Assembly (NCBI GenBank): GCA_003117195.1
Contig: BDSI01000168.1
Location: forward strand, 44,281 to 108,280
Reading direction: 5' to 3'
DNA length: 64,000 bases
Source of the DNA: Eudorina sp. 2006-703-Eu-15
Taxonomy: Eukaryota; Chlorophyta; Chlorophyceae; Chlamydomonadales; Volvocaceae
The notes under the pieces were generated by a model. That model was not told the DNA's origin. It saw only the letters and a program-made list of their open reading frames with translations, and searched no databases. Below, one piece after another: positions 37,201-50,200 of this stretch; position 1 is the stretch's first letter; the number at the start of each line of letters is the position of its first letter. A program made the position numbers and the translations under genes.

Positions 37201-37802
37201 AGGCCTTCTTCCTCACCGGCCACTTCTGCGAGTTCTCCGGCCTCCAATACGATTCGCCGTTCGTGGGATTCGACCATATGACCTGGAGCGTGACGCCGCT
37301 GCTCTTCTGGATCAACTCATTCGGCGCGCTCATGCTGCCCTCCCTGGCGCTGCCGCTGGCCACGACGGCCGTCGCCGCCGCCGGAGAGCCCGCCGCGACT
37401 CCATCTGGGGGCCGCGGGCGCACCGTTTCCGGTGGCGGCAGCAGGCCTGGTGGTGGGCGTGGCAGCAGTGTCGGAGGTGGTGGCAGTAGTGGTGAAGATT
37501 TTGGACATAGTGGTAGTGACGGCGGTGATGGCGGTGGAGGTTATGGCCGTGGTGGCAGTGGCAGACCCGATCGGGTGCTGATGGTGGCGCTGTCGCTGTG
37601 GCGGTCCTGCAGCCTGTGTGTGGCGGTGCTGAGTGCGGCCCTCCAGCGGCACCACGTGGTGGTGTGGGCGCTCTTCGCCCCCAAGCTGGTGTTCGAGGTG
37701 GGCTTCGCGGCGGCGACGTACGTGGCGCTGCTGCTGGCTGCGCCGGCGGCGGACGCCGCGGCGCCGCCGCCGGCGCCAACGACGGCGCCTTTATGGACGT
37801 AG
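31278..37802 (+). CDS. PIGO: GPI ethanolamine phosphate transferase 3 (PIG-O)
   Basis: Eight exons: 31278-31568, 31642-31719, 32026-32127, 32609-32728, 33157-33394, 33775-33891, 34151-35084 and 35468-37802, about 1404 aa. The end of exon 1 is uncertain: 31568 keeps frame, while a better-looking donor at 31573 does not. A hydrophobic signal-anchor (residues 5-28) precedes the alkaline-phosphatase-like catalytic domain in the ER lumen. Its motifs are VVIIVDALRYDF (metal-binding Asp), DTPTITMSRLKA (nucleophile Thr region), GLPTFLDIGQSF, VMGDDIW, NVRDL-like FDVRDLHTVDDG, LGVDHAGHTYG, LSDHG and GDHGG. QIDLTPTLALLLGLPVPYGN follows. The C-terminal half is a series of hydrophobic helices with long Gly/Ala/His-rich loops. 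The family adds phosphoethanolamine to the third mannose of GPI anchors, the site later linked to protein. Human PIG-O is about 1090 aa; low-complexity loops explain the extra length. Confidence 0.9.
31884..31910 (+). repeat. (CA)n microsatellite in PIG-O intron 2
   Basis: About 13 CA units after an (AAC)n run. Confidence 0.95.
34100..34137 (+). repeat. (GGAC)n repeat in PIG-O intron 6
   Basis: Eight or nine GGAC units end 13 nt before the acceptor of exon 7. A shorter GGAC run occurs in a P5B-ATPase intron near 49672-49692. Confidence 0.9.
35311..35456 (+). repeat. (CTG)n and (GGT)n repeats in PIG-O intron 7
   Basis: CTG/TTG triplets (about 35311-35382) and a pure (GGT)n run (about 35419-35452) fill the 3' part of the 383-nt intron. 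They keep frames open, which makes the intron look coding. Confidence 0.9.
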
Positions 37803-39200
37803 AGGACGACGACTAGGGGGTGACGACGGGCGAGGTGCCGTCGTGAGTAGGAAGGGCCGCCTCTGGGGTGGCCCTCCGTGGTCCATGCTCACGGCTCCAT
37901 GTAGACTGGACTGTACGGGCTGTACGGACGATCGCTCGCATGCCGCTGGCATCGGCATCGCTTGGCCGCGCCTTGGTATCCGATCGAGGGACCCAAAACG
38001 ACAAGTGCCAGCAGTACCGGAACTTCATTTAGCGATCCGGGGGACGACTTGAGGGTGAAATTGAACGAGGTTTAGGTGCACGTGCACGGTACGGTATGTT
38101 TACATTGCCGTATAGCGCTTTCTGCGCCTCCTGGCGTTGAATTTGCGATGGCGATCACGCCGCGCCTGTTGCAAGCCCCTGCTCCGCATTACTGGTGACT
38201 CATTGAATGAGTTGCTAAAAAACTAGTGTTGGCGTTGTGCCGGTGCTCCAGACGGACGCGCCACGCCGCGACGAATACCTCACGCAGTGTTTAGCCGTAC
38301 AACTCAGCATCAATCGCATCAATAAATGAAGACCGAAGGTGTCTCCGCCCTTCAGCTTCAGCCTGCTTCAGGGAACGATCACCCAGACAGGAATTGCGGG
38401 ATTGCGAGGAAATATGCTTGGCTGAGCCCGCTGCGGTCCCGAGGACAATATGTCGACCCTGGCCCGTGGGTGGCGGCGTGGCCTCGCGATCCGCGGACCG
38501 ACACGAACCGACCCGCGCCCAGTGGCAGGTTGTGTGATGCAAGCACATGAACCAAAGCCATTTTTGTACCATTCAACTGTCAACGATTAACAATCCACAA
38601 TTCCACACACGTCCAGCGGGTTGCAATTCTAAACACACGTCCAGCCAGCCAAGTGAGATGCGGTTGTGAACCAGCCCAACGTCCCCGGGGCCCTGACATC
38701 CACCAGTCAGGTGAGGAAGCCTCGGCTGTCGCCGGGGCTGTCACCGATGACCCGCGGGGTCCGCTGTAACATCCTAATAATAATCCACCAGTCGCCAGGC
38801 ACCCACCATGTTTCAGGTTGAGATGGCCTGCGAGGCAAAGACGAAGGCGAAGACGGAGGTACACCACCCGGAGGTACAACACACACAACCGAAACACAAG
38901 CATGCCACCTTGCAGGCGGGTTCCCCAGGTCGGGTCGGGCGCGGTTTCCTCGCTACACGCTCCCGCTCTTTTTTTATACACTCACAAGCTCATCTCCATG
39001 TCCGGCTGCCCGTCGTCCTCACCCGCCCGCCATCCGTATACCCACGCCGCGTCGCGCGTCCATCAACGACATGGTGAACCGAAATGATACCCCCAACCCC
39101 TTTCGAGCTTCCCGAAATGTAAATTGTCGGTGCCGGGCCCCCCGTCCTCCCCGCGCAGCTCCTCCCCGCGCCGAGGGCCCGCGCCCCCCCCCTCAGTCGT
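37803..39200. other. Tail-to-tail spacer between PIG-O and nucleoredoxin
   Basis: About 1.4 kb must contain both 3' untranslated regions. It holds the dispersed repeat copy at 38705-38782, with TGTAA at 38765-38769 (plus) and TTACA at about 38094 (TGTAA on minus). If both signals are used, the transcripts overlap. A fragment GCGGGTTGCAATTCTAAACA (about 38617) also occurs at about 28048 with one change. No gene is supported. Confidence 0.5.
38705..38782 (+). repeat. Dispersed repeat copy 2 (partner at 21729-21806)
   Basis: It shares GTGAGGAAGCCTCGGCTG, GGCTGTCACCGATGACCC and CGCTGTAACAT with the first copy. It has a small insertion and lacks part of the middle. Confidence 0.8.
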
Positions 39201-42043
39201 TCAGCCCTGCAGCGGCTTTCCCTCGCCCAGCTTGCCCTCCTTGAAGTCCGCCACCGCCTTGCTCAACCCCTCCGCGCTGATCTCCACGCCCGCCGCCCCC
39301 AGGTCCCAGGAGCTCTGGCTGCCCGGCACGTCCAGCAGTAGCGCCGTGTTGGCGCCCGAAGCCTCCTTCACGCCGCCCGCGAACTCCACCACCCGCTGCG
39401 CCAGAGAATCGTCCGGCCGCGCCCACAGGAAGCTCCAGTCGTTGCCGCCCGGCGCGGCACGCGTCGCCGCCGCCACGGAGCCCATCAGCCGCTGCGCCTC
39501 CATCTCCGCCCCGTCGGCGGCGGCCACGCCGCCCAGTAGCAGCAGGAGCGTGGGCCCGGCGTTGATGCCGTTGACGGTGAAATCAGTGAGCTGCTCCAGG
39601 GGCTCCCGGCGCCAGGGGAACTTCTTGCCCTCGGGGTCGGACGACACCGCGCCCGTGCCCTCGGTGGTGATGACGTTGAACTGCTCGTCCAGTACGACGA
39701 GCGTGGGAATGCCCTCGACCTCGTACAGCCTGCACGCGGCCAGGCGGCGGGCAAGGTGTGTGTGTGTGTGTGTGTGTGGAGCGGTGCGGTGGGGACTCTG
39801 ATCTCTCGGTTCTTTCCCCACATCCCCATCCATATCGCTCCCCTGTCCCCTCCCTCCCTCACCAGTCCGTACTCCTCCCACCCTCTCATCGCAATGTTCC
39901 TCTGAACACCTCTAAGAATCTGTCCGCCCCCTTCCCTGCGGACGTTCCCCCTCCATGCCGTCGCTCACATGTTGAGCTCGTTGACCCGCTTCTTGTCGGT
40001 GAACGGCAGCGCCGGCCAGCTCATGTGGCCGTGGTACTCCTTCCAGGCCGCGTCGTCTCGGTCCCCGCTCACGAACACCGCCTCCACCGCCTTGCCCGCC
40101 TCCCGCAGCTTGCCCATCGTCTCTACCAGCTTGGGCGTGAAGCGGCGGCAGGGCGGGCACCAGGACGCGGAGAAGTACAGCAGCGTGACCTTGCCCTGCA
40201 AGTGCTCCAGGGCGGGGACGGCGTCGCCGTTGCCGCCGGCCGGCACCAGCGTCGCGCCCTCCATGATCTGCGGTCGGGTGAGGTCGCCGCGCGGGGCGGG
40301 GGGAGGTCAGTGGGACAATTGGCGGTGGCAGTGACACAGTAACCATGACAGAGAGAGTCAGGGGTGGGGATGGGAGGGTATAGGCAACTGGCAGACATGT
40401 TCAAACCACGCTGCTGCTGATGGGAGGGTTGTGCGACCCACCTGCTGGAAGGTCTTGGGGCGCCAGGGGAAGTTATCGCCGGTGGGGTCGTCGCCGAGCG
40501 CCTCGCGGCCGTTGGCCGTGATCAGCTCGCCGGTCTCGCCGTCCACGATGATGAGCGAGGGGATGCCGCGGACCTGCGGGTCGGGAAGGACGCGGGTGCG
40601 AAGCGGGGATGTGGGGAGGCCGTCGGGGAAAAGCGGGGAAAAAGAGTATTGGCGCGGGCGTCGTGACGACAAGCACGGCTACCACTGACCCTGACCGGGT
40701 CTGAATGGTGCAGAATCTGGACAGGCTTACACACTAAAATTCTTGATCCAGATTCTCGCTGTAACCCAGATTGCCCCGACCCAGATCGCCGCGACCCAGA
40801 TGGCCCCGTGTGGTAACCAGTAACCTGAAAATGCGAGTCTACCAGCATCCCCAGCAGCATCCCCAGCGCAGTGAACTCAACCTGACCCAACGAGTGCATG
40901 ATGATGATGATGATGGTAGGATGTACCTACGACCCGACGACGACTCTGCATTAGACCCCGCTGTCTTTCACCCCCGCTGTCTTTCACCCCAAACTCGCAC
41001 TGCCGTGCACGTGCACAGATACGGGTATCCGCGGGCGCGCACCTTGTAGAGCTTGGAGAGCTCCGCCTTGGCGTCCCGCTCGTCGAACGGGAGGGCGATC
41101 CAGGGCATCTCGGCAAAGTAATCGTCAAAGGAGGCCTTGTCCCGGTCGCTGCTCACGAACACCACCTCCCAGTCGCCGGCCCGCGCATGCGAGGCCTTGA
41201 AGGCCTTGTAGGTCATGGCCAGCTTGGGGGTGAACCCGCGGCAGGGAGGGCACCAGTGGGCGGAGAAGTACAGCGCAATCACCTTGTTGGGGCCTGCGGA
41301 GTGGCGCGCATGGGGGCAAGGGCCGGGTCTTCATTGACATATAGGGGCCAGGACCACGCACGGGTAACGGGCCAAGAATCACGCATGGATAAGGGATTAA
41401 GGAGTACACATGTTGGGAAATGGAAACAGGTTGAAACGGCGAGCGGCTTGATTTAAGAGGCCATCACCGGCGAGCGGCTTGCCTACACGTCAAATCGGCC
41501 CTGGTATGCCGATTTGCTACTTGGAAATGTGCCGACACGCTAGGACGCTGAGCGGGTGTGGATTTCACGTGGCGCTGCACCACATCAACTGTGCCGACCG
41601 AATCACGTTGCGCGCTTTGGAGGGCTGCAGAGGCGTGACCGGGGACGGTATGTGGCTTGTGATGGAGTGCGGCCCAGGGTCGGCGTAACTCTCAAACAGG
41701 GGGCTCACCAGTGATGCTGGAAAGAGGCACCTCGGCCCCACCCTTGCCCAGCAGATGCTTCGCGCCGAGCAGCTGGAAAACACGCGGCTTGGTGTCAGAA
41801 GCGGACGTGCCCTTCAGCTGCGCTGCCTCCTCCGGGGTCACCTGTAAGGATTAGGTGCAAGTGCACACATATACGGTCACTGTCAGCGCAGAATGGCATC
41901 GTGTGCTTGGACTCAAAACGCATGTCCGCAGATCATCGTTTTCGGCATGGCAAAGACTGCAGGGCGCCAAGGAAACGCTCATAACAACTTACACGCCGGC
42001 ATACGTCGCCATCGCAAACAACATCAGCGGGCTTGTCGGCCAT
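39201..42043 (-). CDS. NRX: Nucleoredoxin-like protein with three thioredoxin-like domains
   Basis: Six exons: 42043-41993, 41841-41709, 41293-41043, 40573-40442, 40267-39969 and 39729-39201. All are GT-AG with matching phases, and the product is 464 aa. Domain one carries YFSAHWCPPCRGFTPKL (WCPPC about 75-79). Domain two carries YFSASWCPPCRRFTPKL (about 225-229). Each has the FVSSDRD or FVSGDRD and W..LPF.. elements of tryparedoxin/nucleoredoxin. VRGIPSLIIVDGETGELIT and VEGIPTLVVLDEQF close the two domains. The last exon continues as a third thioredoxin-like region without a CxxC pair. The first exon is only 17 residues, chosen because its Met, phase and donor fit the next exon. There is no signal peptide, so cytosol or nucleus is likely. 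The family reduces disulfides and protects antioxidant enzymes. A (TG)n tract lies 27-49 nt upstream of the last exon's acceptor. Confidence 0.9.
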
Positions 42044-44207
42044 GTTGGTGGAAAGGCACTAGTATTATCGGAGACCTCGGGTACGTTTCCGCGGTATGGA
42101 TAAAAAACCTGGAAATATTCTAAAGCTTTTTGGTAGCCAGGTTATTGATTTAGCACTGAGTTGAAAGCTACTTTATAGTTTGCCGGGTAGACAACTAGAT
42201 GCGGCTTCCGATGCCGCGGCCTACGTTAGGCCCAACCGTCGTCCAGTTGCCCAGCTGTCTCAGGCCCCGAAACAGGCTGAAGGTGATACAAACTGTGCAG
42301 CTTACTCACCTTCAAAAATTTTCGCTCTGCTCAGTTAACTCGTATATCCGGCGAAGGCGGGCCCCTCAGAAAGACCTCGAAGCTTCACGAACACATTTCA
42401 CCATGCGCGTCATGCAGAATTGCCGAGGCTCGCCGTGACGACGAACAGTCCTGGATGCTGGACTAATGCTTGGTTGTTGGTTCCCAACGTCCCATGACAC
42501 CCCAGCTTTATAAATCAACTTATAATGCTCCCCGTTGCATGGGTGACGCGTAATGAGTTGTTGCCTTGCTGCTGGGGACGTGGGGAGCAGGCATCCGGGC
42601 CAGCTTGGTGGTTGTGGTCGTTAGGCCGTTGCCGGGCTGCGAGCGCAGCAGCCAGTGCTCAGTGCGAATGCACAGCATAATACTTATCGCGCAAGACACA
42701 CTTTTACAGCGGTTATGTGGCAGGTTTGCATATGAATAGTTGGTGCTTGTTGCCTGAGACGTTTCTTTCCCACGTGTCTTCAAGGAACCGCCAGGGTCGG
42801 ATTGGGGGATTGCAGACGGCGTGCAGACTTGAGTCATAGTCTGATACATGATATCGTTGTATCGATAATGAACTGCTCTGTGTTGTGGCTGTCGTTGGTT
42901 ACGCGGGAGGCAGTGCGCCTCTAGCTGGATCATTGTCTCCGCTTCATGGTTGTCTATCAGTCGCAGAACTGCGAGCTGTAGTTAATGATACGACGCCATA
43001 GATGGCCATAGAATTTTTCATTAACAGAGTGAAGGGCCTTGCGAGAATACTTTGAACCTCACGTAAGAAGTACGGCTGGGTTGACTTTTCAGCCCACGCA
43101 CGGATATTGTCAATAATAACAACCAATATGCTAATGCCTTCGTTTTTTATTTACAGCAGGTTCGATCGAACCGAATGTGACAGCCATCGCGCTCTGTAAT
43201 GATCAGAGGCTTCGTAGGGCCCCTCAAGCGGGGGCGGCAGCCTTAACTTCCTCACTTTAATGCAAGTCAGAGGTACCGAGAGTTAGTCAATTGACGCACT
43301 GATATCAGCTGTTCGTCTTCGTGACCAGGGTTCTTGAATTGCATCGTTTTCCCGGTTGCTGTGGATGCAATCATCCTAGCAGGCATCATTGAGGCAGTTG
43401 CTGCATAGTGAACCGCCAAAATATTACTTTCGTCACTTTTGCTGTGTCTAGTCCCTAGCTGACTACAAGACTGGCGGAGCGACAGCCCTGTCGAGTGGTT
43501 GGTTGCACACTAAAGGATACGAATAAGTCTGTAACAAGGTGCCGATGTTCAGGACAAAATGACAGGTACGAGGCGAGGCTGTGCGTCACCTGTGTAGTTC
43601 ACCATCATTATGCTGACGATTCTTTAGGTTTGAATGATGCTATTGCATTCTTGACAGTAGGGCCCTATCTGTCAGAGTATAAGGAAACGGGTCCCGAGCC
43701 CCCTAAATAGAACGCGACAGACGGCCGTTGTGGCCGTTGCAAACGCGCAGAGGGCACGTGCACGGTGCACCGCTCGTGCACAGCTGCCGTGTGCGTCCAT
43801 CCGAAAGCCCACAGGGTCTGAAGCGTGCCTTACACGTTGGCTTTCAGATATGAAGGGCATACGGACATTGAGTGGCAAATAGAGAAGGACAGGCGGTTAC
43901 CTCTGCCGCCTCTGCCATAGAGCGTGAGGACACGACCGTGTTGACCTCGGAGACACCGCACGCGCCATCCTGCGAGGCGGCTAGCTTGCAGCCTGGTTGC
44001 CAGCCCCGGGTTGTGCTTCGGCGATGATAGTGGGCAATCCTAACTGGGCAGCGCGGTGCTCTGCCCTTGTACCTGCTACCGGGCGCATGTCTGGTGCATG
44101 CACGCACGCGTGCAATGCACGAGCTGCTCAGCAACGCTCTTGACCATCTTTCCCGTTTGCCTCTGCCCGTGGTATGCCGATTCCGGTGGCTGGTGCCGGG
44201 GCCTGAC
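42044..44207. other. Divergent spacer between nucleoredoxin and P5B-ATPase
   Basis: 2.2 kb without a supported gene. It is lower in GC than the flanks, with no long frame and no clear repeat. Promoters of both divergent genes are expected here. Confidence 0.45.
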
Positions 44208-47200
44208 ATGGAAGAGCAGCCAGCCATGTCTCCGTTGAGGACGCCACTGGTTTCAGCAGACGGCAACGAGGAACCGCATGCAGATCATGCTGCTTCAGAC
44301 GATGCGCCCAAGGCAGCAGCGATTCTCCTGTCTGTCGACAAGGCGGATGACGAGGTGGGGCCGGTGTGTTGGGCGTGTGCATATCACGAGGGGAGGTGTT
44401 GTTTACAGCCGTGCTTGCTATCGCCGAAGCGGTACCGGCTTATGCCGACAGTGTTCTCCGGAGCTGTTAGGGTATCAGGGTGGCAGGCGCGTTCGGCGCT
44501 AACCGTAGAATGGAAAACCAGAAGGCGTGCTAAGTTGTGTCACACCATCCCATGGGTCTAACGGGATATAACTTGCAACGCGCCGGTTAGGGCTTGTAAG
44601 GGATCCGGGGATGTTTGGCAGGTGAAGCGCGCCGAGGCGCTCAAGTTATGCTTCTTTCATTGGTGAACGATATAGGACAACCAGCTGAATGAGCGAATGA
44701 CGCCTAGGGAGGAGGGGCGCAGCGCGACCCAACCGTTGCGGTTTACGGCACGTACAGCAGTGGTTCGCAGTCCAATGGATAGGCCGTCGGGTGCGTACCT
44801 AAACGTTTCGTGTGCAGGATACTCGAAGACCTCACTTTGCAAAATTATATACTGAACTGCCAATTCCAAACTGGTTCAACAGGATTGACTTTCTCCCTGT
44901 ATATGTCGGAAATTGCAATTGAAAATGCTTGATTATGGGAATATGCTGCGCGCAAAGCTGATGGAACAAATGTGCAGTTACTGATCGGACGCAAGTATGT
45001 CCATCGAACGCCCTAAACCAGGGCCAAGACAACTTGAGCAGCGCGTTGGCAACAATGTTATGTCACACTTTGAAGTGGAGGGCGGGCATGGAATCAGCAG
45101 CGGTCGAGCTCTGTCGGTGGAGCCGCAGCAGACGGCCTCGCAAAGACTGCATCGCAGAGAGCGGGTGGACGATGTGTTCACATACGAACCTGACAAGGTA
45201 TCCACATGTGCAGATCGTACGCTTTGGCACGGGTCTGACTGAAGGGCTGTGCTCCGTCAATTTGCCGCTGCTCCCACAGGAAATCGCCAGTTTTCAAGGA
45301 TTCCGATCGCCTTGGTGGAAGCAGCTTATCTACTACTTGGTTGGAATCCTGACAGCGGGGTGGGTGTCGAGCACAGTTCAAACACCTGCAGTTCGTCCGA
45401 TGTGACGTGACGGCAGAAGGAGTGCTTTTGGGCTGGGTGTTCACAGTACGGAAGGACACTTATGATAGTGATAGCTCGGAGGAGGTGGGCTCGGGGAATG
45501 TTCTGGGCGCTGAGGCACCAGCTCTTGTAGCCCTCTTGGTAACGCAGCGGTAACGCAGGTACCCCGCCCCCTCGCGCCCCCCCAACTTGTGCACCGGAAC
45601 TCCCCCTCCTTCAAAGGTTTTCCTTCCTGCTCTGCAAATGGTCACCGCGTCTTCACATCCTTTTGAGCTTGTCGCCATGCCCACTGAAGGATGCGCAATA
45701 CGTTCGAATTCGGGTGGGTTCAGGCTGGCATGAGCTCGTCATCTTGAGGCCGACGTAAGGATGTCAAACGTGCAAGTTAGCGACAGACAGGAAAGTCTGT
45801 CAGAAGCGAAATACTGTTCGGCGTGGGGGGCCATGTGGTTCTCATAGGTGGCCACTCGGAATCTCGAAAAGAAGTCGGAACGGGACCACTTTTGGTGTGG
45901 TATCGACGCATCCTGATCCCAATCGCACGGTGATGACATATGCGGTGCTGCATGATGACACGTGGCCAAGGGGGCAGAATGACTTGGCTCCTACAGGAGG
46001 TGTGTACACCAGACCTCGACACCACGTCCTCGGTCCGCGTGTCTTGTTCGGGGTTGGTGTTTGGGAGAATGCAACCGCCGCACGCCATACCATGGCCTGG
46101 CGCCGCTGCCTGGCCTTTGTCTGCATCGATGCGGCGCAGCGGTCCCGGGTCGCCAGCCGCGCCGTTGGAGAAGAGGACTTGCAACTGATCTGGCGGTCCA
46201 TGGGTTCCCTTGGGTCGTGACGGGGTCCTGCTGCAGGAACACAGGTACTCCTAGGCATGCCCTTTAGTGCCTACACAGAGCCTACATATTGCGGGGTTTC
46301 AAATTGTGAACCGGCCATAGTGTGCGTTGGCGGCCACTCGCGCTTCCGAATACCGTACGATGTACTGGAGTTCCGGTTTTGCGGACCCCTCCTCCCATCA
46401 GCTCAGATCTGCCCCCTTCCGCCACTGCGCCGCGCAGCTGGTGGACGGCCGAGTGGACCTGGAGCGTGTGCAGGAGCTGGTCATGCCGGAGCCGCTGTGC
46501 GACAGCCAGCCCACCTGGGACGACGAGGAGCACGGGGGCAGGGGAGGGCTGCTGGACTGGCAGGCGAGTCGATGGCCCTGTGTGCACCCAACGAAGCCCC
46601 TGTGCGCTCTGGATGATGGCGGCGAGGCAACAAGGGCACGGGTCGTCAGTGTGAATTACGTGATGCTGTCGATCGTACATGCACCTGGGCTGGCTAGGAC
46701 AGGCGCCGCGGATGTGGGTTGCAGCCTGAAGGCAGCTGCCGGAGCGTTGGCGCGCGCCGGGGTTCTGTTGTTGCCGCTCGGAGGTCAAGAGCTCGTGCTC
46801 CTATGCGTCCTATGAGGCCCTGAGGCCCTCAACACCCTTCTCCGGGTCCAGCTTGTTCGCCGGGAGCCCTTTTCTGTGTGTCTTCGGTTCGTTGACGTGG
46901 ATGTGCTGGCATGTGCTCAAGGTCCTTTGGCTACTCTGCCGCTTAACGTGGGTACAATCATGGTCGCAATTTTGCACCACATGGTCGTATTTTTCTCGCG
47001 TAATGTAAAGCCCATAGTATACCCGGCGGGCCGCCGGTGTCTGCGTGCGTGCAGGTCCAGAAAGTGCAACGCCTCCTCGAGTACCGCTGCGTCCGCTATT
47101 TCTTCACCAGGGGCGCGCCGCCCGACATGACCGCGGGCGCCGGCCCCACATTCACACCCGTGCCGGCGGTGCCCCGGGGCTTTAACGTGCAGCTGAGGGC

Positions 47201-50200
47201 AGCGGCACAGAAGCTTGCGGCCACGGGGACGGCTGTGGCGGTGGAGAAGGAGCGCGAGTGGGACCTGGCGGAGCGGCAGATGAGGTGCGCAGAAGGGGGC
47301 GAGCAGGGAGGGGCAGATGAGGTGTGTCGAGGGGCCCTGGCAGGCGCACAAGGGCTGCCGGGCGAGCTTGATCGCTGCGCGGAGAGAGCTGAGGGGAGGG
47401 TCCAAAGGTTGAGGGCGGCGGTCTCCAAACTCGGCGCGTGTGGTTCTCGCCGCAGTGTGGGTTTCTTCCGGAGGCTTTGGGAGCAGGGGACAGGGTCTCG
47501 CGCGATGTGACCCTTCGCACGGAGGCATGCTTGTAGGAGGCGCGCGCTCGCATGGCCGTGACTGACATGTTGGTGCGAGGTGCGCTCCTGAGCACCTGAG
47601 ACCGCACCCAGACCGCCGCCTGCTGCTGGGGGTTTTGGCTGTCGTCGGTCCATCTGACTCCCTTCGCGGGGAAGGCCTAGCCTGTTGTATGATGTAGAGC
47701 AACCCGCACGGCGGCGGTGAGCGGCCCGTGTATTATCCGGCGTCATGCATAGGTATGATGAAAAAAACGGCATATCCTTCAAGCATGGGGTCGTCAAGGC
47801 CGCGTAGGTATCTTCCAAGCTCACTGGGCACGGGGCGGCCCGCGCGTGTCCCCGACGGCTCTTGTCGTACGCCTGCGGACAGGTACGGCAAGAACGAGAT
47901 GGCCATTCCCGTCAAGAGCATCCCCATGCTCGTTTTCAACGAGATGTGGCACCCGTTCTACGTGTTCCAGGTGGGCTGTCCTGCTGGTTGGGCGGGGAGG
48001 GGGAAGTGCGGTGTTGTTGCCCGTTGGCCCCATCCTTGTACCAACAACGCGTGGCGAGGCGTGGCCTGCCGCACACGGTCTGGAACAGCCTCGCCCCGCG
48101 ACCGGCCGTGTCTGCAAACAGCAGCTCAGTTTAAATATGTCTACCAATTTCCCATACCCCCCTCCGCTCCTCGCCCTGCACAGTACTTCTCCATCCTTGT
48201 CTGGATCATCGGCGACCAGTACTACTCGTACGCGGTCTGCATCGCCGCCATCACCTGGTTCTCCATAATCTCAGCGGCGGTGGAGGCGCACCGGAACATG
48301 AAGCGGCTTGCGGAGATCGCGCACTTTGAATGGTTAGTCCAGCGCCCTCCAGGGAGGGTACAGAGGTCCCCGGAGGGATAGTGACGGGCGGCAGGCCGCT
48401 GTCCCCCCCCCCCATCAGGCATCCTAACGTCCAGGGACAAGGGCCCATCCCGCCATTCTTAAATCCGTTGATACCACTAATGTTGAAGTCATGCTGTTTC
48501 CTGCTAACTGGTGCTGCGGTATGCTACACGCCACTGAGCTGCATTGGTGGGGCGTACCGTGCCTACTTGCGTGCGTTGTGTCGGGTTGCCCACGTACCTG
48601 ACATCTTGCATGGTGGTGACACATGCATGGTGGTGACGAATGCATGGTGGTGACACATCCCTACCTTAACCCACCCACCACCAACCCCGGTCTCCCCCCG
48701 CAGCGAGGTCGAGGTCCTGCGCGACGGCGAGGTGGTGCGGCTGCCCTCCAGCAGCCTGGTGCCGGGGGACCTGGTGGTGGTGTCCCCGGGGACCCTGCCG
48801 TGCGACATGGTGCTGATGCGCGGGGAGTGCATCGTCGACGAGAACATGCTCACAGGTGGGCTGGCCGGGTCGGGGTGGGGGTGCTGCGGACTTTGACCGC
48901 CCGGACCTAGGCAGTGGGCCCATCCTCTGGGGGTGGGGTGATCGGGTTGCCTACCTAAAGGGGTTGCCTGGGGTGTGTGGTCGACGGGTCCGCCCCGCCC
49001 CGGACCCAGAGAGGGAGATATCGCCGACGCGTGTGCGTATCGGTGTACTGTTGTCAAGGGACAGCACGCTACGTGATGATTGCCCGCGCAAGGCACGTTG
49101 CCCGTTGACATGAACGCGCACCATTCTGCTTTACTGTGCCCACGCCTTCCAACGGCGCTCTCCGCCGCCGCGCCGTTCAGGCGAGTCCGTGCCCGTCCGC
49201 AAGGTGCCCTACAACCCCATCGCGGACGGCCTGGCGTACGAGCCGGAGAAGTTCCCCGGCTGCACGCTGTTCGGCGGCACCAGCGTGGCCCAGGCGCGGG
49301 CGGCCCGGCACCAGAAGGCGCTGGCGATGGTGTGCCGCACTCGCTTCTACTCGGCCAAAGGACAGTTGCTGCGGTGAGCGGCGGTGGCGGGGTTGTTGTG
49401 CGTGCGTGCGTGTTTGGCGAGCAGCCAACCGGCGTGTGTGTGTATGTTGAGTGCGTGGGGTTCTCTGTCCGCGGGGACATCGCAGCCGGGGCAGCAGCGT
49501 GGGTTGCTGCTGGCACACCGCCCCAGGGCAATGGGGTGGCTCCGCAAGCTGGCAGACAGGCAAACGGTGGACAGATACCCCACTTAAGTCAGGCCGACAC
49601 ATGTTTGCTCGGTAGTGCGGGCCGCCATGATACATTCGCATCGACCAAAGATCGGTTTCACGACCACGCGGACGGACGGACGGACGGACGAGCAGCAAGC
49701 TGCACGGCGGAAGGCGCAGGGACCAAAGACCGCGCGGCCTATGCACAGCTGCGCAACATGCAGCGCAACACCCCTAATGCAACCCCAAGTATACGGAGCA
49801 GCAATCATCAGGGAGGGGATGAAGGGCGTGTTGGTGCCCCGGCCCGCGGATTTTCCCGACCTGGCCGCCGCCCGCCCCTCCATCCGTCCGTCCGCCGCAG
49901 CTCCATCCTGTTCCCTCGCGAGCACGAGGAGTCCTTCATCGCCGACTCGCTCAAGTTCATCCTGGCGATGCTGGGGGTCTGCATGGCGCTGTACGTGTGG
50001 GCGGCGGTGACACTCGCCCAGCAGGGCGCCTCCGCGGACCGCATCGTGGTGAGCCACCGACTGGGTCCCACTGAATGGGTTCCACGGACTGGGTGGACTG
50101 CCTGCCCGCGCCTGCCTGCCTGGCAGGAGGCAGCGCACTCCAACACACCAGCCATTGATCCCCGCCATGCGTGGACTACCATGCGTCCATGCCCACTGCA

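Noticed and set aside
45898..46220. 107-residue plus-strand frame as a P5B exon
   Set aside because: No resemblance to the P5B N-terminal region, and no donor or acceptor pair fits the neighbouring exons.
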